From Saccharothrix sp. (GTDB lineage Bacteria; Actinomycetota; Actinomycetes; Mycobacteriales; Pseudonocardiaceae): a stretch of DNA of 64,000 nt. Made by a program: the position numbers and the translations under genes. Under the pieces are notes generated by a model. The model saw only the letters and a list, made by a program, of their open reading frames with translations, was not told where the DNA came from and searched no databases. This document shows, one piece after another, positions 16,553 to 26,502 of the stretch (the first letter of the stretch is position 1; every line of letters begins with the position of its first letter). The stretch covers positions 213,104 to 277,103 of the forward strand of contig NZ_JAPSLK010000001.1 in NCBI RefSeq assembly GCF_031180885.1. Reading direction: 5' to 3'.

Positions 16553-17245
16553 TCAACCGCGCGGCAGCGCCTGCCAGGGCACCCGGCCAGCGATGTCCAG
16601 CAGCAGGTCCGCCAGGTGGCCCAGCGGCGCCTGCAACAACGGCACCGGCACCGCGGCGGCCAGGTTGTGCTCGTCGAACGCGATCGCCACGCCCGCCGCG
16701 CGCGGGTCGGCCAGCAGCGCCTGGGGCAGGCCCGAGCCGAGCAGGGCGCCCGCGAAGGCCGGGTTCTTGCGGCGCACCTCGTAGCGGGCGTCGAAGGCCG
16801 GGTCGCCGGTCGCGGTGAACTGCTCGAAGATGCCCCACACGCTGTCCTCGCGCGGGCTGATCAGGACCCACGGGCCGGGCATCGGGCGCGGCACGACGAC
16901 CACCGAGTACGTGCGGTACTCGGCGGTCACCACGTTGTCCGTGCGCAGCAGCACCTCGACCGCCAGCACGGGCACCCCGCGCCAGTGGCCGACCAGCTGG
17001 AACCGCACGCGGCTCCGGTCGGCCTCCAGCATCCGGCCGATCTGCGGGACGCGTTCCTGGAAGCCCTGGTCCTCGGCGACGAACCGCCAGCCCAGGGCCG
17101 CCTCCAGGCCCCGCATCCGCTGCTCCCACTGGTTCACGAACTGCGGGTTCGTGAACGGGTTGCGCTTGCGCCGCGCCAACCCCACGGCGACGCCCACCCC
17201 GAGTATCGCCACGATGACCAGCAACAACACCACCGCGGAGGACAT
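16553..17245 (-). CDS. Membrane-anchored protein of unknown function next to pyrE
   Basis: About 230 residues: one N-terminal membrane span (SAVVLLLVIVAILGVGVAVGLA), a basic stop-transfer segment (RRKRN), then a soluble domain starting WEQRMRGLEAALGWRFVAED. It ends one base before pyrE stops, so the two are co-transcribed. The layout (one span, then a GWRF/GWQF strand and a C-terminal leucine-rich helix) resembles the gene at 21561-22256, and the two may be distant paralogues. Function is unknown. Confidence 0.75.
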   Translation of the reverse strand: MSSAVVLLLVIVAILGVGVAVGLARRKRNPFTNPQFVNQWEQRMRGLEAALGWRFVAEDQGFQERVPQIGRMLEADRSRVRFQLVGHWRGVPVLAVEVLLRTDNVVTAEYRTYSVVVVPRPMPGPWVLISPREDSVWGIFEQFTATGDPAFDARYEVRRKNPAFAGALLGSGLPQALLADPRAAGVAIAFDEHNLAAAVPVPLLQAPLGHLADLLLDIAGRVPWQALPRG

Positions 17246-17246
17246 C

Positions 17247-17831
17247 TCAGGCCAGGCCGAGGTCCGCCAGGTCGAGCAGGTAGCGGTAGGACAGGCCCTG
17301 CGCCTCGATGACCTCGCGGGCCACCGTGCCGCGGTCCACGACCGTCGCGACGCCCACCACGGTCGCACCGGCCTCGCGCAGCGCCTCCACCGCGGTCAGC
17401 ACGCTGCCGCCGGTGGTGGAGGTGTCCTCGACCGCGAGCACCCGCTGGCCCGCGACCTCGATGCCCTCGATGCGCCGCTGCATGCCGTGCTTCTTGGTCT
17501 CCTTGCGCACGACGAACGCGTCGAGCACCTCGCCGGCCGCCGCCGCGGCGTGCATCATCGCGCACGCCACCGGGTCCGCGCCGAGCGTCAGACCGCCCGC
17601 CGCGACGTAGTCCCAGTCGGCGGTGAGCTGCCGCAGGAGCTTGCCGATCAGCGGCGCGGCGGCGTGGTGCAGCGTCGCGCGGCGCAGGTCGATGTAGTAG
17701 TCGGCCTCCGCGCCGGAGGACAACGTCACCTTGCCGTGCACCACGGCCAGTTCGCTCACCAACCGGGCGAGTTCGGCCTTGGCACCGGCGTCCAGAACCA
17801 CTTCAGTTCGCACGGGGTCCAAGACTGTCAT
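17247..17831 (-). CDS. pyrE: Orotate phosphoribosyltransferase
   Basis: 194 residues. The PRPP-binding motif VLAVEDTSTTGGSVLTAVEAL is near residues 130-150, with SSGAEADYYIDLR near the N-terminus and VVRKETKKHG supplying the lysines that contact the substrate. It converts orotate and PRPP to OMP in pyrimidine synthesis. The length and motif wording match the actinobacterial PyrE type. It is divergent from the gene at 17855, with only 23 bp between starts. Confidence 0.95.
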   Translation of the reverse strand: MTVLDPVRTEVVLDAGAKAELARLVSELAVVHGKVTLSSGAEADYYIDLRRATLHHAAAPLIGKLLRQLTADWDYVAAGGLTLGADPVACAMMHAAAAAGEVLDAFVVRKETKKHGMQRRIEGIEVAGQRVLAVEDTSTTGGSVLTAVEALREAGATVVGVATVVDRGTVAREVIEAQGLSYRYLLDLADLGLA

Positions 17832-17854
17832 ACACGTCCGTACGCTGGCACACC

Positions 17855-18427
17855 GTGAACCTGTTCGGCACCGACACGCTCGTCATCGAGCAGCCCTGGG
17901 GCGCAGGCCGGCACCTGTTCGGGACGCGCTACCAGACCACCGCCCTGACCGAGCACGGCGTGCCGCTGGCGACCGCGGCCGACCGCAAGTTCCTCGGCCC
18001 GCTGCGAAAACTGCTGCGCGCCACCGGGTTCTCCGGGCGCACCGTCTACGACCTGGCCGTCACCTCGCCGCAGGGCCAGGTGCTGCTGCTGGTGCACAAG
18101 GGCGCCGGCAAGCCGCCGACGCGCGTGTCACGGCCCGACGGCACGCCGGTGGGGTCCGTGCGGCGGGAGGGGCGGGGGTCGTACGCCCTGCTGGACCCGA
18201 ACGGGCAGCGGCTGTGCGCTTTGACGGACGTGGCGACCTTCAGCCCGGGCGCGCTGGCGAAGGGTCCGAGCGGGCGGGTGCGGCGGGACGTGCTGCGGCT
18301 GCGGCCGGGCACGCCGGAGCCGGTGCGGTCGCTGGCGCTGGCGACCGCGCTGGCGTTCGACGTGGTGCGGGGGATCGGCACGAACCACACCAGTGGCGGC
18401 GGCTTTGACTTCCCGACCAGCGCGTGA
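17855..18427 (+). CDS. Unknown protein, possibly LURP-one/scramblase-like fold
   Basis: 190 residues with no signal peptide. The alternating strands (TLVIEQPWGAG, FGTRYQTTAL, GRTVYDLAVTSPQGQVLLLVH, GSYALLDPNGQRLCALTD) suggest a Tubby/LURP-one-type beta barrel like phospholipid-scramblase-related proteins, but this is a weak resemblance. A TACGCT hexamer lies eight bases before GTG, so translation may be leaderless. It is divergent from pyrE and is followed by the large repeat array. Confidence 0.65.
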   Translation: MNLFGTDTLVIEQPWGAGRHLFGTRYQTTALTEHGVPLATAADRKFLGPLRKLLRATGFSGRTVYDLAVTSPQGQVLLLVHKGAGKPPTRVSRPDGTPVGSVRREGRGSYALLDPNGQRLCALTDVATFSPGALAKGPSGRVRRDVLRLRPGTPEPVRSLALATALAFDVVRGIGTNHTSGGGFDFPTSA

Positions 18428-18964
18428 CGCGAGCCGGCGCTTGAGCCGCCCGAGGCGAGCCGGCGGTTGAGGTGTCCGAGGCGGGGCGTGCCCGAGGCGG
18501 GGCGTGCCCGAGGCGGGGGCGTGTGTGAGGCACGGGCACTTGAGGTGGGAGCGCGCCGTAGGCGGGGCGCGCGTCCGAGGCGAGGCGCGCGTCCGAGGCG
18601 GAGGCACGCCCGAGGCGGGAACGCGCGTGAGGCGGGGTGGGGCTGGGCGGGAGCGTGCCTGGGGTGTGGGCGCGAAGGCGCGGGTGCCGGCCTCCGGCCC
18701 CCGCTTCCATCGTCCCACGCACCACCGACAATTCCGCTCGATCCGCTGCGCGAGCAGATCCGCCGCACCGGCCGACCCGCCGCACCCGCCGCACCGGCCG
18801 ACCCGCCGCACCCGCCGCACCGGCCGACCCGCCACACCCGCCGCACCGGCCGACCCGCCACACCCGCCGCACCGGCCGACCCGCCACACCCGCCACACCC
18901 GCCGCACCCGCCGCACCCGCCACACCCGGCAGACCCGCCACACCCGGCAGACCCGCGGCAGCGG
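18428..18964. repeat. Large low-complexity array with 16-18 bp and 26-bp tandem units
   Basis: 18428-18690 holds decaying 16-18 bp units (GAGGCGGGGCGTGCCC and CGAGGCGAGGCGCGCGTC). A 24-bp dispersed motif follows at 18708-18731. From 18765 a 26-bp unit, starting GCACCGGCCGACCCGCC, repeats exactly in register five times (18765, 18791, 18817, 18843, 18869), then breaks into 9-bp RCACCCGCC subunits. The unit length is not a multiple of three, so it is not coding. No spacers or palindromes of CRISPR type are seen. Confidence 0.8.
18708..18731 (-). repeat. Dispersed 24-bp TTGTCGGT...GACGATG motif, copy C
   Basis: On the minus strand this begins TTGTCGGTGGTGCGTGGGAC and ends GATG. It matches the copies at 46 and 95 in length and in both ends. 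The flank GGCCTCCGGCCCCCG, directly next to it, is shared with the copy at 42046, so the repeat is at least 40 bp long there. Confidence 0.7.
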
Positions 18965-19026
18965 CGAACCAGGAGTGGCGGTGGGGCGCGCAGGTCGGCC
19001 GATCCGCGGGTCGGGTGTGAGGGGGC

Positions 19027-19452
19027 TTACCAGGCGTCTTCGGTGAAGCTGCTCGGCTCGTCGTCGTCACCGCCGCCACGCCGAGGACGGCCCGACTCGA
19101 CGACGTCCTCCGGGTCGTTGCCCTCCTGGAGCTGGGTGTACGCCCGCTGGAGGTCCGGCACGCCGGTCGCCAGGGCCGCCTGCACGCCCGGGTCGTTGAC
19201 CGCCCGGCCGGACGCGATGTCCTCCCACGACATCTCGCCCGCGTCCACCCGGCGGGCCAGTTCGCGCAGTTCACGCGGCGCGTTCGGGCCGTGGGCGGCG
19301 CGGTTGATCTCGGCGAGATCCGCTTGGGACAGGCCCGAGGAGCGCAGTTGGACCTGGCTCGCCTCGCGCGAGACCTTGTCCACGTTCTCCAGGCGGGCGT
19401 CCACCTCGGCGACCAGCGCGTTCAGCCGCTCGCGGTCGTAGGGGAAGGTCAC
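19027..19452 (-). CDS. Small WXG100-operon protein of unknown function
   Basis: 141 residues, third gene of a type VII substrate-like operon. The N-terminus (FPYDRERLNALVAEVDARLENV) is a long amphipathic helix, and a second helical part follows; the C-terminus is acidic and disordered (GGGDDDEPSSF). It may be a chaperone or partner of the two upstream proteins. GTG overlaps the previous stop (GTGA), and a GGAGG site lies before it. A much longer open frame continues upstream but is an overlap artefact. Confidence 0.75.
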   Translation of the reverse strand: MTFPYDRERLNALVAEVDARLENVDKVSREASQVQLRSSGLSQADLAEINRAAHGPNAPRELRELARRVDAGEMSWEDIASGRAVNDPGVQAALATGVPDLQRAYTQLQEGNDPEDVVESGRPRRGGGDDDEPSSFTEDAW

Positions 19453-20330
19453 TGGCCACCTCCGGACGGTGCGGGTTCGGGTGCGGGCGGCGGGGCCTGG
19501 TTGTAGCGGGTGCCCGCGGAGTGGCCGGCCTTGCCCAGCTTGTAGCCGTTCCAGGCGACGCCGAAGGCGCCGGACTTGGCCGCGGCCATGCCGTTGTCGA
19601 ACTTCTCCTTGCCGTCCTGGTAGCCGTCGACGACGTCGAGCAGGTCGTTGACGTCGCGCACGTCCTTGAGCTTGGACAGCGCGGTGCCCATGGCGACGAT
19701 GCCGTCGATCATGCCCTGGACGCCCTCGATCAGCGTCTGGATGGAGATGATGATCTTGCGGATGGCGTCCACGATCTGGATGGCGTCGTAGACCATCCAC
19801 ACCGCACGGCCCCAGCCGACCACCGGGATCCACGCCGTCATCGCCGCTTCGAGCAGCTTGCTGATCAGCATGTCCAGCAGGGTCAGCGCCAGGCCGCACG
19901 CCTTGCGGCACGTGTTGGCGGTGGACCGGAACTTGTTGCCGATGATCCGCGCGATCTGCGAGTCGGCCTCGATGGCCAGCGCCCACATGGTCTTCATGCG
20001 GGCCTCGAACGCCTGCGCGGCGTCGCCGTTCCAGTGCGGGTTGAGCTGGTCGACGCCCGCGTCCACGTTGTGCCGCACGGAGTCCAGCGCCTTGGCGGTC
20101 CGGTCCCACGCGTTGGCGTTCTCGTCGATCTTCTCGAAGTCGCCGAGCAGCGGCTTGATCAGGGCGTCGAGCAGGTTCTCGCCGGTGACCTTCTCGTAGA
20201 TCCAGTTGACGCCCTGGATCTTCCAGCCGGCCTTCTCGATCAGCTCCTTGGTGGACTGCCGGCCCGGCCGGTCCTCGGCGGCGGCGTTGAGGGCGACGGA
20301 GGGGTCTTCGACGTCGGCGTACGCGGTCAC
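19449..20330 (-). CDS. WXG100-superfamily / PPE-like type VII secretion substrate
   Basis: 293 residues, mostly helical. The turn motif WNGDAAQAF (W-x-G) lies near residue 99, between two long helices, the hallmark of WXG100-superfamily proteins. Hydrophobic helices in the middle (LTLLDMLISKLLEA, RKIIISIQTLIEGVQGMIDG) and a Pro-rich tail (APPPAPEPAPSGGG) follow. Such proteins leave the cell through ESX-type machines, which are not encoded in this window. It overlaps both neighbours by four bases (GTGA), so the three genes are tightly coupled. Confidence 0.8.
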   Translation of the reverse strand: MTAYADVEDPSVALNAAAEDRPGRQSTKELIEKAGWKIQGVNWIYEKVTGENLLDALIKPLLGDFEKIDENANAWDRTAKALDSVRHNVDAGVDQLNPHWNGDAAQAFEARMKTMWALAIEADSQIARIIGNKFRSTANTCRKACGLALTLLDMLISKLLEAAMTAWIPVVGWGRAVWMVYDAIQIVDAIRKIIISIQTLIEGVQGMIDGIVAMGTALSKLKDVRDVNDLLDVVDGYQDGKEKFDNGMAAAKSGAFGVAWNGYKLGKAGHSAGTRYNQAPPPAPEPAPSGGGQ

Positions 20331-20680
20331 TTGCCACCACCCAGGGTCGGCGCCTCGGCGGCGTTGGCCAGCTCCGCGAGGACCCGGTCGAGGACGCTCA
20401 TCGCCATCTCCTCGCCCTTCTGGTACATGTCGGCGGCCTTGGCCAGCCCTTCGGCTTCCTTGGTCATCATCTGGTTCGCGAAGTCGAGCGTCTCCCCGTA
20501 CAGGTTGGCGACGCCGGTCACGATCGGCTGGAGCAGCGAGAGCAGCCCGGTGAAGCCCGAGGTGTCGCCGCCCTTCGTGACCGCGTGGTCCTTGATGGTC
20601 ATGAAGTGCTGCGCGTTGCGGGTCAGCAACTCGCTGTAGCCCCGCAACTCGGCCGGCTCGACGTGGAAGCCTTCACCCAT
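20327..20680 (-). CDS. EspC-like type VII secretion target (DUF2580 type)
   Basis: 117 residues, first gene of the operon. It reads as a helical hairpin (FHVEPAELRGYSELLTRNAQHF, then ANLYGETLDFANQMMTKEAEGL and KAADMYQKGEEMAMSVLDRV), the pattern of EspC/DUF2580 proteins that are co-secreted with ESX substrates. GGAGGAGGGA lies upstream of the ATG. It likely dimerises with the next product, giving a substrate pair with a third partner. Confidence 0.8.
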   Translation of the reverse strand: MGEGFHVEPAELRGYSELLTRNAQHFMTIKDHAVTKGGDTSGFTGLLSLLQPIVTGVANLYGETLDFANQMMTKEAEGLAKAADMYQKGEEMAMSVLDRVLAELANAAEAPTLGGGK

Positions 20681-20784
20681 GGACGTGTCCCTCCTCCTCC
20701 AGTTCGGGGAGTGGGACGGACCGGACGGGTGCCCGGTTCCCGGTGATCTTGGCCGATTTCACCGGCCTTGATCAGGAGCTTCCC

Positions 20785-21564
20785 TCAGGTCCGGTTGCGC
20801 CCTCCGCTGGCCCGCGAGGCGATGCGGCGCAGCAGCGTGCGGGGGATCAGCCGGCTGATCGTCGCGATGGCCTTGTACTGGAAGCCCGGGATGGACAACT
20901 GCTTGCCGGCGCGCAGGTCGGCCAGGCAGTCGTGCACCACGCGGTCGGCGTCGAGGTACAGGAACGGGGGCGTCTTCGACATGTCGATCTGCGCCCGCTG
21001 GTGGAACTCGGTGCGCACGAAACCGGGGCACAGCGCCAGCACGCGCACGCCGGTGCCCGCCGTCGCCTGCGCCATGCCCTCGGAGAACGCCGTCACCCAC
21101 GCCTTGTCCGCGCTGTAGGTCGAACCGCGCCCGGGCAGGAAGCCCGCGATGCTGGACACGTTCACCACGTCCCCGCGGCGGCGCTGCACCATGCCGGGCA
21201 GCGCGGCCCGGGTCAGCCGCAGCACGGTCTTCACGTTGACCGCGAGCTGGCTCTCCAGCCGGTCGGCGTCGGAGGAGAAGAACTCGCCGGACAGCGCGAA
21301 CCCGGCGTTGTTGACCAGCAGGTCGAACGGCCGCTCGGCGAGGACCTGCTCGACCTTCGCGCGGGCGGTGTCGTCGGCGAGGTCGGCGGGCAGCACCTCG
21401 ACCTGCACGCCGTGGCGTTCGCGCAGCTCGGCGGCGTTGCGTTCGAGCCGCTCCACGTCCCGGGCGACCAGGACCAGGTCGTGCCCCTCGGCGGCCAGCC
21501 GGCGCGCGAAGGCGGCGCCGATGCCCGCGGTCGCCCCCGTGACCAGGGCCAGCGGCGGGGTCAC
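20785..21564 (-). CDS. Short-chain dehydrogenase/reductase (YqjQ/DltE type)
   Basis: 259 residues. [12 protein letters not shown] is at residues 9-20, [12 protein letters not shown] near 82-93, the catalytic Ser in [10 protein letters not shown] and Tyr/Lys in [11 protein letters not shown] near 153-157. A C-terminal basic helix ([18 protein letters not shown]) may bind membrane lipids. The start overlaps the stop of the upstream gene (GTGA), so both belong to one operon. The substrate is unknown. Confidence 0.9.
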   Translation of the reverse strand: MTPPLALVTGATAGIGAAFARRLAAEGHDLVLVARDVERLERNAAELRERHGVQVEVLPADLADDTARAKVEQVLAERPFDLLVNNAGFALSGEFFSSDADRLESQLAVNVKTVLRLTRAALPGMVQRRRGDVVNVSSIAGFLPGRGSTYSADKAWVTAFSEGMAQATAGTGVRVLALCPGFVRTEFHQRAQIDMSKTPPFLYLDADRVVHDCLADLRAGKQLSIPGFQYKAIATISRLIPRTLLRRIASRASGGRNRT

Positions 21565-22256
21565 GGCTTGCGGCCGAACTGCGGGCGGTGAACCTCGCCA
21601 CCGGCGTCGGTGTCCGGATCGGCGTCGAACGGGTCGACCACGTCAGCCAGCTCCCCCAGGTCGCGCAGGAGTCGTTCCAGTCGGGCGGGTGAGGAGTTCG
21701 GCGGGGCCGCCGCCATCACCCAGTCGTTCTCCAGCCACACCACGGTGACGTCCGCGCCGATCTCCTCGGCGGCGTCCACCAGGTCGGGTGTGATCAGCTT
21801 GCGGGCGGCGGGCAGCTCGCCGACGAACGCGTACCGCGAGCCGACCGGTCCGAGCAGGTCGGGCATCTGGTCGCGCTGGAACGGCACGCTCGGCAGCCAC
21901 AGCTCGACCACCACGTTCACCGGGCGGCGGCAGCGCACGCCGACCAGCACGGAGTTGACCTTGCCGCCGGTCTCGTGGTCGAGCACGTAGACCTGGCGGC
22001 GGCCGTCCGCGGTGAACGTCGACCCCGCCACCACGTCCTTCGCGACGCCCGTGCCGTAGTAGGCGATCGCCCCGCTCTCCCACCGTGTGGGCAGCACGTG
22101 GTCGGTCTCCTCGAACTGCCAGCCACGGAGAGCGGCCCACCTGCGCCGCTCCCGGTTACGCGCGGTTCGCTGCGCCCGGTCGGTGGCGAGCAGGGCGAAC
22201 CCCGCCACCCCCGCGACCGCGGCGACGGTGAACCAGACCCACGCCGGTATGCCCAC
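21561..22256 (-). CDS. Membrane-anchored protein of unknown function
   Basis: About 231 residues: a single N-terminal span ([19 protein letters not shown]), then a basic segment ([21 protein letters not shown]) and a soluble beta-rich domain with [10 protein letters not shown] and [12 protein letters not shown]. It ends in an acidic tail. The layout resembles the gene at 16553-17245. GTG at 22256 is chosen because a TACCCT hexamer lies eight bases before it, fitting leaderless translation; the frame could extend to 22298. It is translationally coupled to the SDR downstream. Confidence 0.7.
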   Translation of the reverse strand: MGIPAWVWFTVAAVAGVAGFALLATDRAQRTARNRERRRWAALRGWQFEETDHVLPTRWESGAIAYYGTGVAKDVVAGSTFTADGRRQVYVLDHETGGKVNSVLVGVRCRRPVNVVVELWLPSVPFQRDQMPDLLGPVGSRYAFVGELPAARKLITPDLVDAAEEIGADVTVVWLENDWVMAAAPPNSSPARLERLLRDLGELADVVDPFDADPDTDAGGEVHRPQFGRKP

Positions 22257-22483
22257 GGGTGCGAGGGTAGCGGCAGACACCGACCAAACGAAGATCACTT
22301 GGGGCGTGGCTCGCGCGATCGGACCAACCCGTTACCGGGAAGGTGGCCCACGCGGTGCTGGATGGCGCGCCTCCGGCGCGCGGCTCGGCCGGCCTAAAGT
22401 CGGCTCGTCACACCGCCTTTCCCGCCGACCGAAAGCATGATCGTCGGCAAAGGCGACGCGACAAGCCGACGGCGGCTGCGTTG

Positions 22484-22521
22484 GATGGCCGCGACCCCGT
22501 CGCGGCGGCGAGGCCGCCCTG
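22484..22521 (+). repeat. Twin-hairpin dispersed repeat, copy 2
   Basis: Starts GATGGCCGCGAC and is identical to the copy at 8110-8147 in 36 of 38 positions (TT replaced by CC in the first loop). It forms CCGCGAC/GTCGCGG and GGCGGC/GCCGCC hairpins. It lies 27 bp beyond the 3' end of clpB. The rest of 22257-22547 holds no gene; it carries other short GC palindromes (GGCGCGCC). Confidence 0.75.
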
Positions 22522-22547
22522 AGGGTCGGCGGCCTCGCGGGAAAGGA

Positions 22548-25130
<2,583 letters not shown>

Positions 25131-25192
25131 TCCTCACCTCGGTCGCGTGTTCCGGCGCACCACCGGCTACCACTCACCTCAACGTCAGAAAA

Positions 25193-25213
25193 GTTGAGTC
25201 CGTTCCACTCAAC
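25193..25213. promoter_or_regulatory. HAIR element (HspR operator) of clpB
   Basis: GTTGAGT-N7-ACTCAAC is a perfect 7-bp inverted repeat that differs from the HspR consensus CTTGAGT-N7-ACTCAAG only at the outer base pair. It lies 63 bp before the clpB start. An overlapping CTCAAC-N9-GTTGAG repeat (25178-25198) may offer a second contact. Confidence 0.85.
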
Positions 25214-25287
25214 CTAGCCCAAGTGGTGTGACCCCCGCCACGACCACCCTTGACCTCGACCGAACTCGAAGTCCTAGCGTCGGTGCC

Positions 25288-25665
25288 ATGACCGTCAAGC
25301 TGAACCACACGATCGTGTCCGCCCGGGACGCCCGCGCCACCGCCGACTTCCTCACCGAGGTCTTCGGCTTCGCCCCCGCCACGCCCTACGGCCCGTTCCT
25401 CGTCGTGACCACGGACAACGAGGTCTCCCTGGACGTGATGACCGTCGAGGGCGACATCACCCCGCAGCACTACGCCTTCCTGGTCGGCGACGAGGACTTC
25501 GACGCCATCTTCGGCCGCGTCAAGGAGCGCGGCCTGCCGTACTGGGCCGACCCGTTCCACCACCAGCCGAACCGGATCAACACCCACGACGGCGGCCGGG
25601 GCGTCTACTTCGACGACCCGAACGGGCACAGCCTGGAGATCATCACCGTCCCCTACGGCGGCTAA
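25288..25665 (+). CDS. VOC-fold (glyoxalase/bleomycin resistance) protein
   Basis: 125 residues with paired beta-alpha-beta-beta-beta modules. KLNHTIVSARD begins the first module, with ATADFLTEVFGF after it; the second contains HQPNRINTHDGGRGVYFDDPNGHSLEIIT, where His and the final Glu are likely metal ligands. The substrate is unknown. ATG is seven bases after a TAGCGT hexamer, suggesting leaderless translation. It is divergent from clpB and is followed 42 bp later by a second VOC gene. Confidence 0.88.
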   Translation: MTVKLNHTIVSARDARATADFLTEVFGFAPATPYGPFLVVTTDNEVSLDVMTVEGDITPQHYAFLVGDEDFDAIFGRVKERGLPYWADPFHHQPNRINTHDGGRGVYFDDPNGHSLEIITVPYGG

Positions 25666-25707
25666 ATCGGCGTGCGCCCGTCCGCGCGCCCCCTTGAAGA
25701 TCTCCCC

Positions 25708-26088
25708 ATGAGTTCACTCGTGCACCACATCACCGTCGACTGCAAAGACGCATACGCCCTGGCCACCTTCTGGAGCCAGGTCACCGGCCACCCCGTCTCG
25801 GACGAGGACGAGCCCGGCGACCCGGAGTGCCTGGTCGCCCTCCCCGCAGGCCCCGACCTGCTGTTCATCGAGGTCCCCGAGGGCAAGACGGTCAAGAACC
25901 GCATCCACCTCGACCTCCAGCCCGACACCACCCGCGACGCCGAGGTGGAGCGGCTCCGCGGCCTCGGCGCCACCCTGGTGGACGACCAGCGCCGCCCCGA
26001 CGGCACCGGCTGGGTCGTGCTCGCCGACCCCGAGGGCAACGAGTTCTGCGTCGAACGCAGCGCGGCCGAACGGGCCGCCACGTCCTGA
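25708..26088 (+). CDS. VOC-fold protein of the glyoxalase-like domain type
   Basis: 126 residues: LVHHITVDCKDAYALATFWSQVTGH is the first strand-helix, and IHLDLQPDTTRDAEVERLRGLGA and VVLADPEGNEFCVE belong to the second half, a glyoxalase-like domain common in actinomycetes. No substrate can be assigned. It shares little sequence with the VOC gene just upstream apart from the fold, and they may be expressed together. Confidence 0.87.
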   Translation: MSSLVHHITVDCKDAYALATFWSQVTGHPVSDEDEPGDPECLVALPAGPDLLFIEVPEGKTVKNRIHLDLQPDTTRDAEVERLRGLGATLVDDQRRPDGTGWVVLADPEGNEFCVERSAAERAATS

Positions 26089-26115
26089 CCGCGTCACCCA
26101 CATGTCGCAGCGCGG

Positions 26116-26166
26116 TTGTCCACACGCGCACCCCTGTTATCCACAATCCCCAGGTGTGAATCCACA
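26116..26166 (+). promoter_or_regulatory. Three in-phase DnaA boxes
   Basis: TTGTCCACA (26116-26124, the Streptomyces-type box), TTATCCACA (26137-26145, the classic box) and GAATCCACA (26158-26166, weaker) stand on the same strand exactly 21 bp apart, two helical turns. The 414-bp gap 26089-26502 holds no gene. Neighbours (VOC genes, flavohemoglobin) are not those of oriC, so a DnaA titration or regulatory site is more likely. Confidence 0.65.
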
Positions 26167-26502
26167 GGCCGAAGCGGATCTCCGCACCGGTGCGGGGAGG
26201 GTGCGTCTAAGAGGGTGAGACCCCCGCCTCACGCGATCTCCGGGACCCGTTAAAGGCGTGCTCGGGCGGGGCACTCGCCTCACGGTTGGACGCAATCCGC
26301 AGACCCGGTACAGGTCATCACGAATGTTCGCTCGATGGGACGAACGCACGGCGACCGCCCGTGATCGCACTGCACTCGAAGGTGGCATCAAGGAGTCAAC
26401 CGGCCAGTTGACGGGTTAGCCTCGGTTCGTCGGGGATGGAAGCTTGACGAGGACGATGCGCCTTGCTGACGGCGCTGGAAACGTGGAGACTGCGCCCGGA
26501 CC

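Noticed and set aside
18765..18964. CRISPR array
   Set aside because: Units follow each other directly with no unique spacers, and no cas genes are present.
26116..26166. Chromosomal origin oriC
   Set aside because: Only three boxes, and no dnaA, dnaN, rpmH or gyrB nearby.
26330..26345. SOS box around CGAATGTTCG
   Set aside because: Spacing between half-sites does not fit the actinobacterial LexA consensus (CGAAC-N4-GTTCG).
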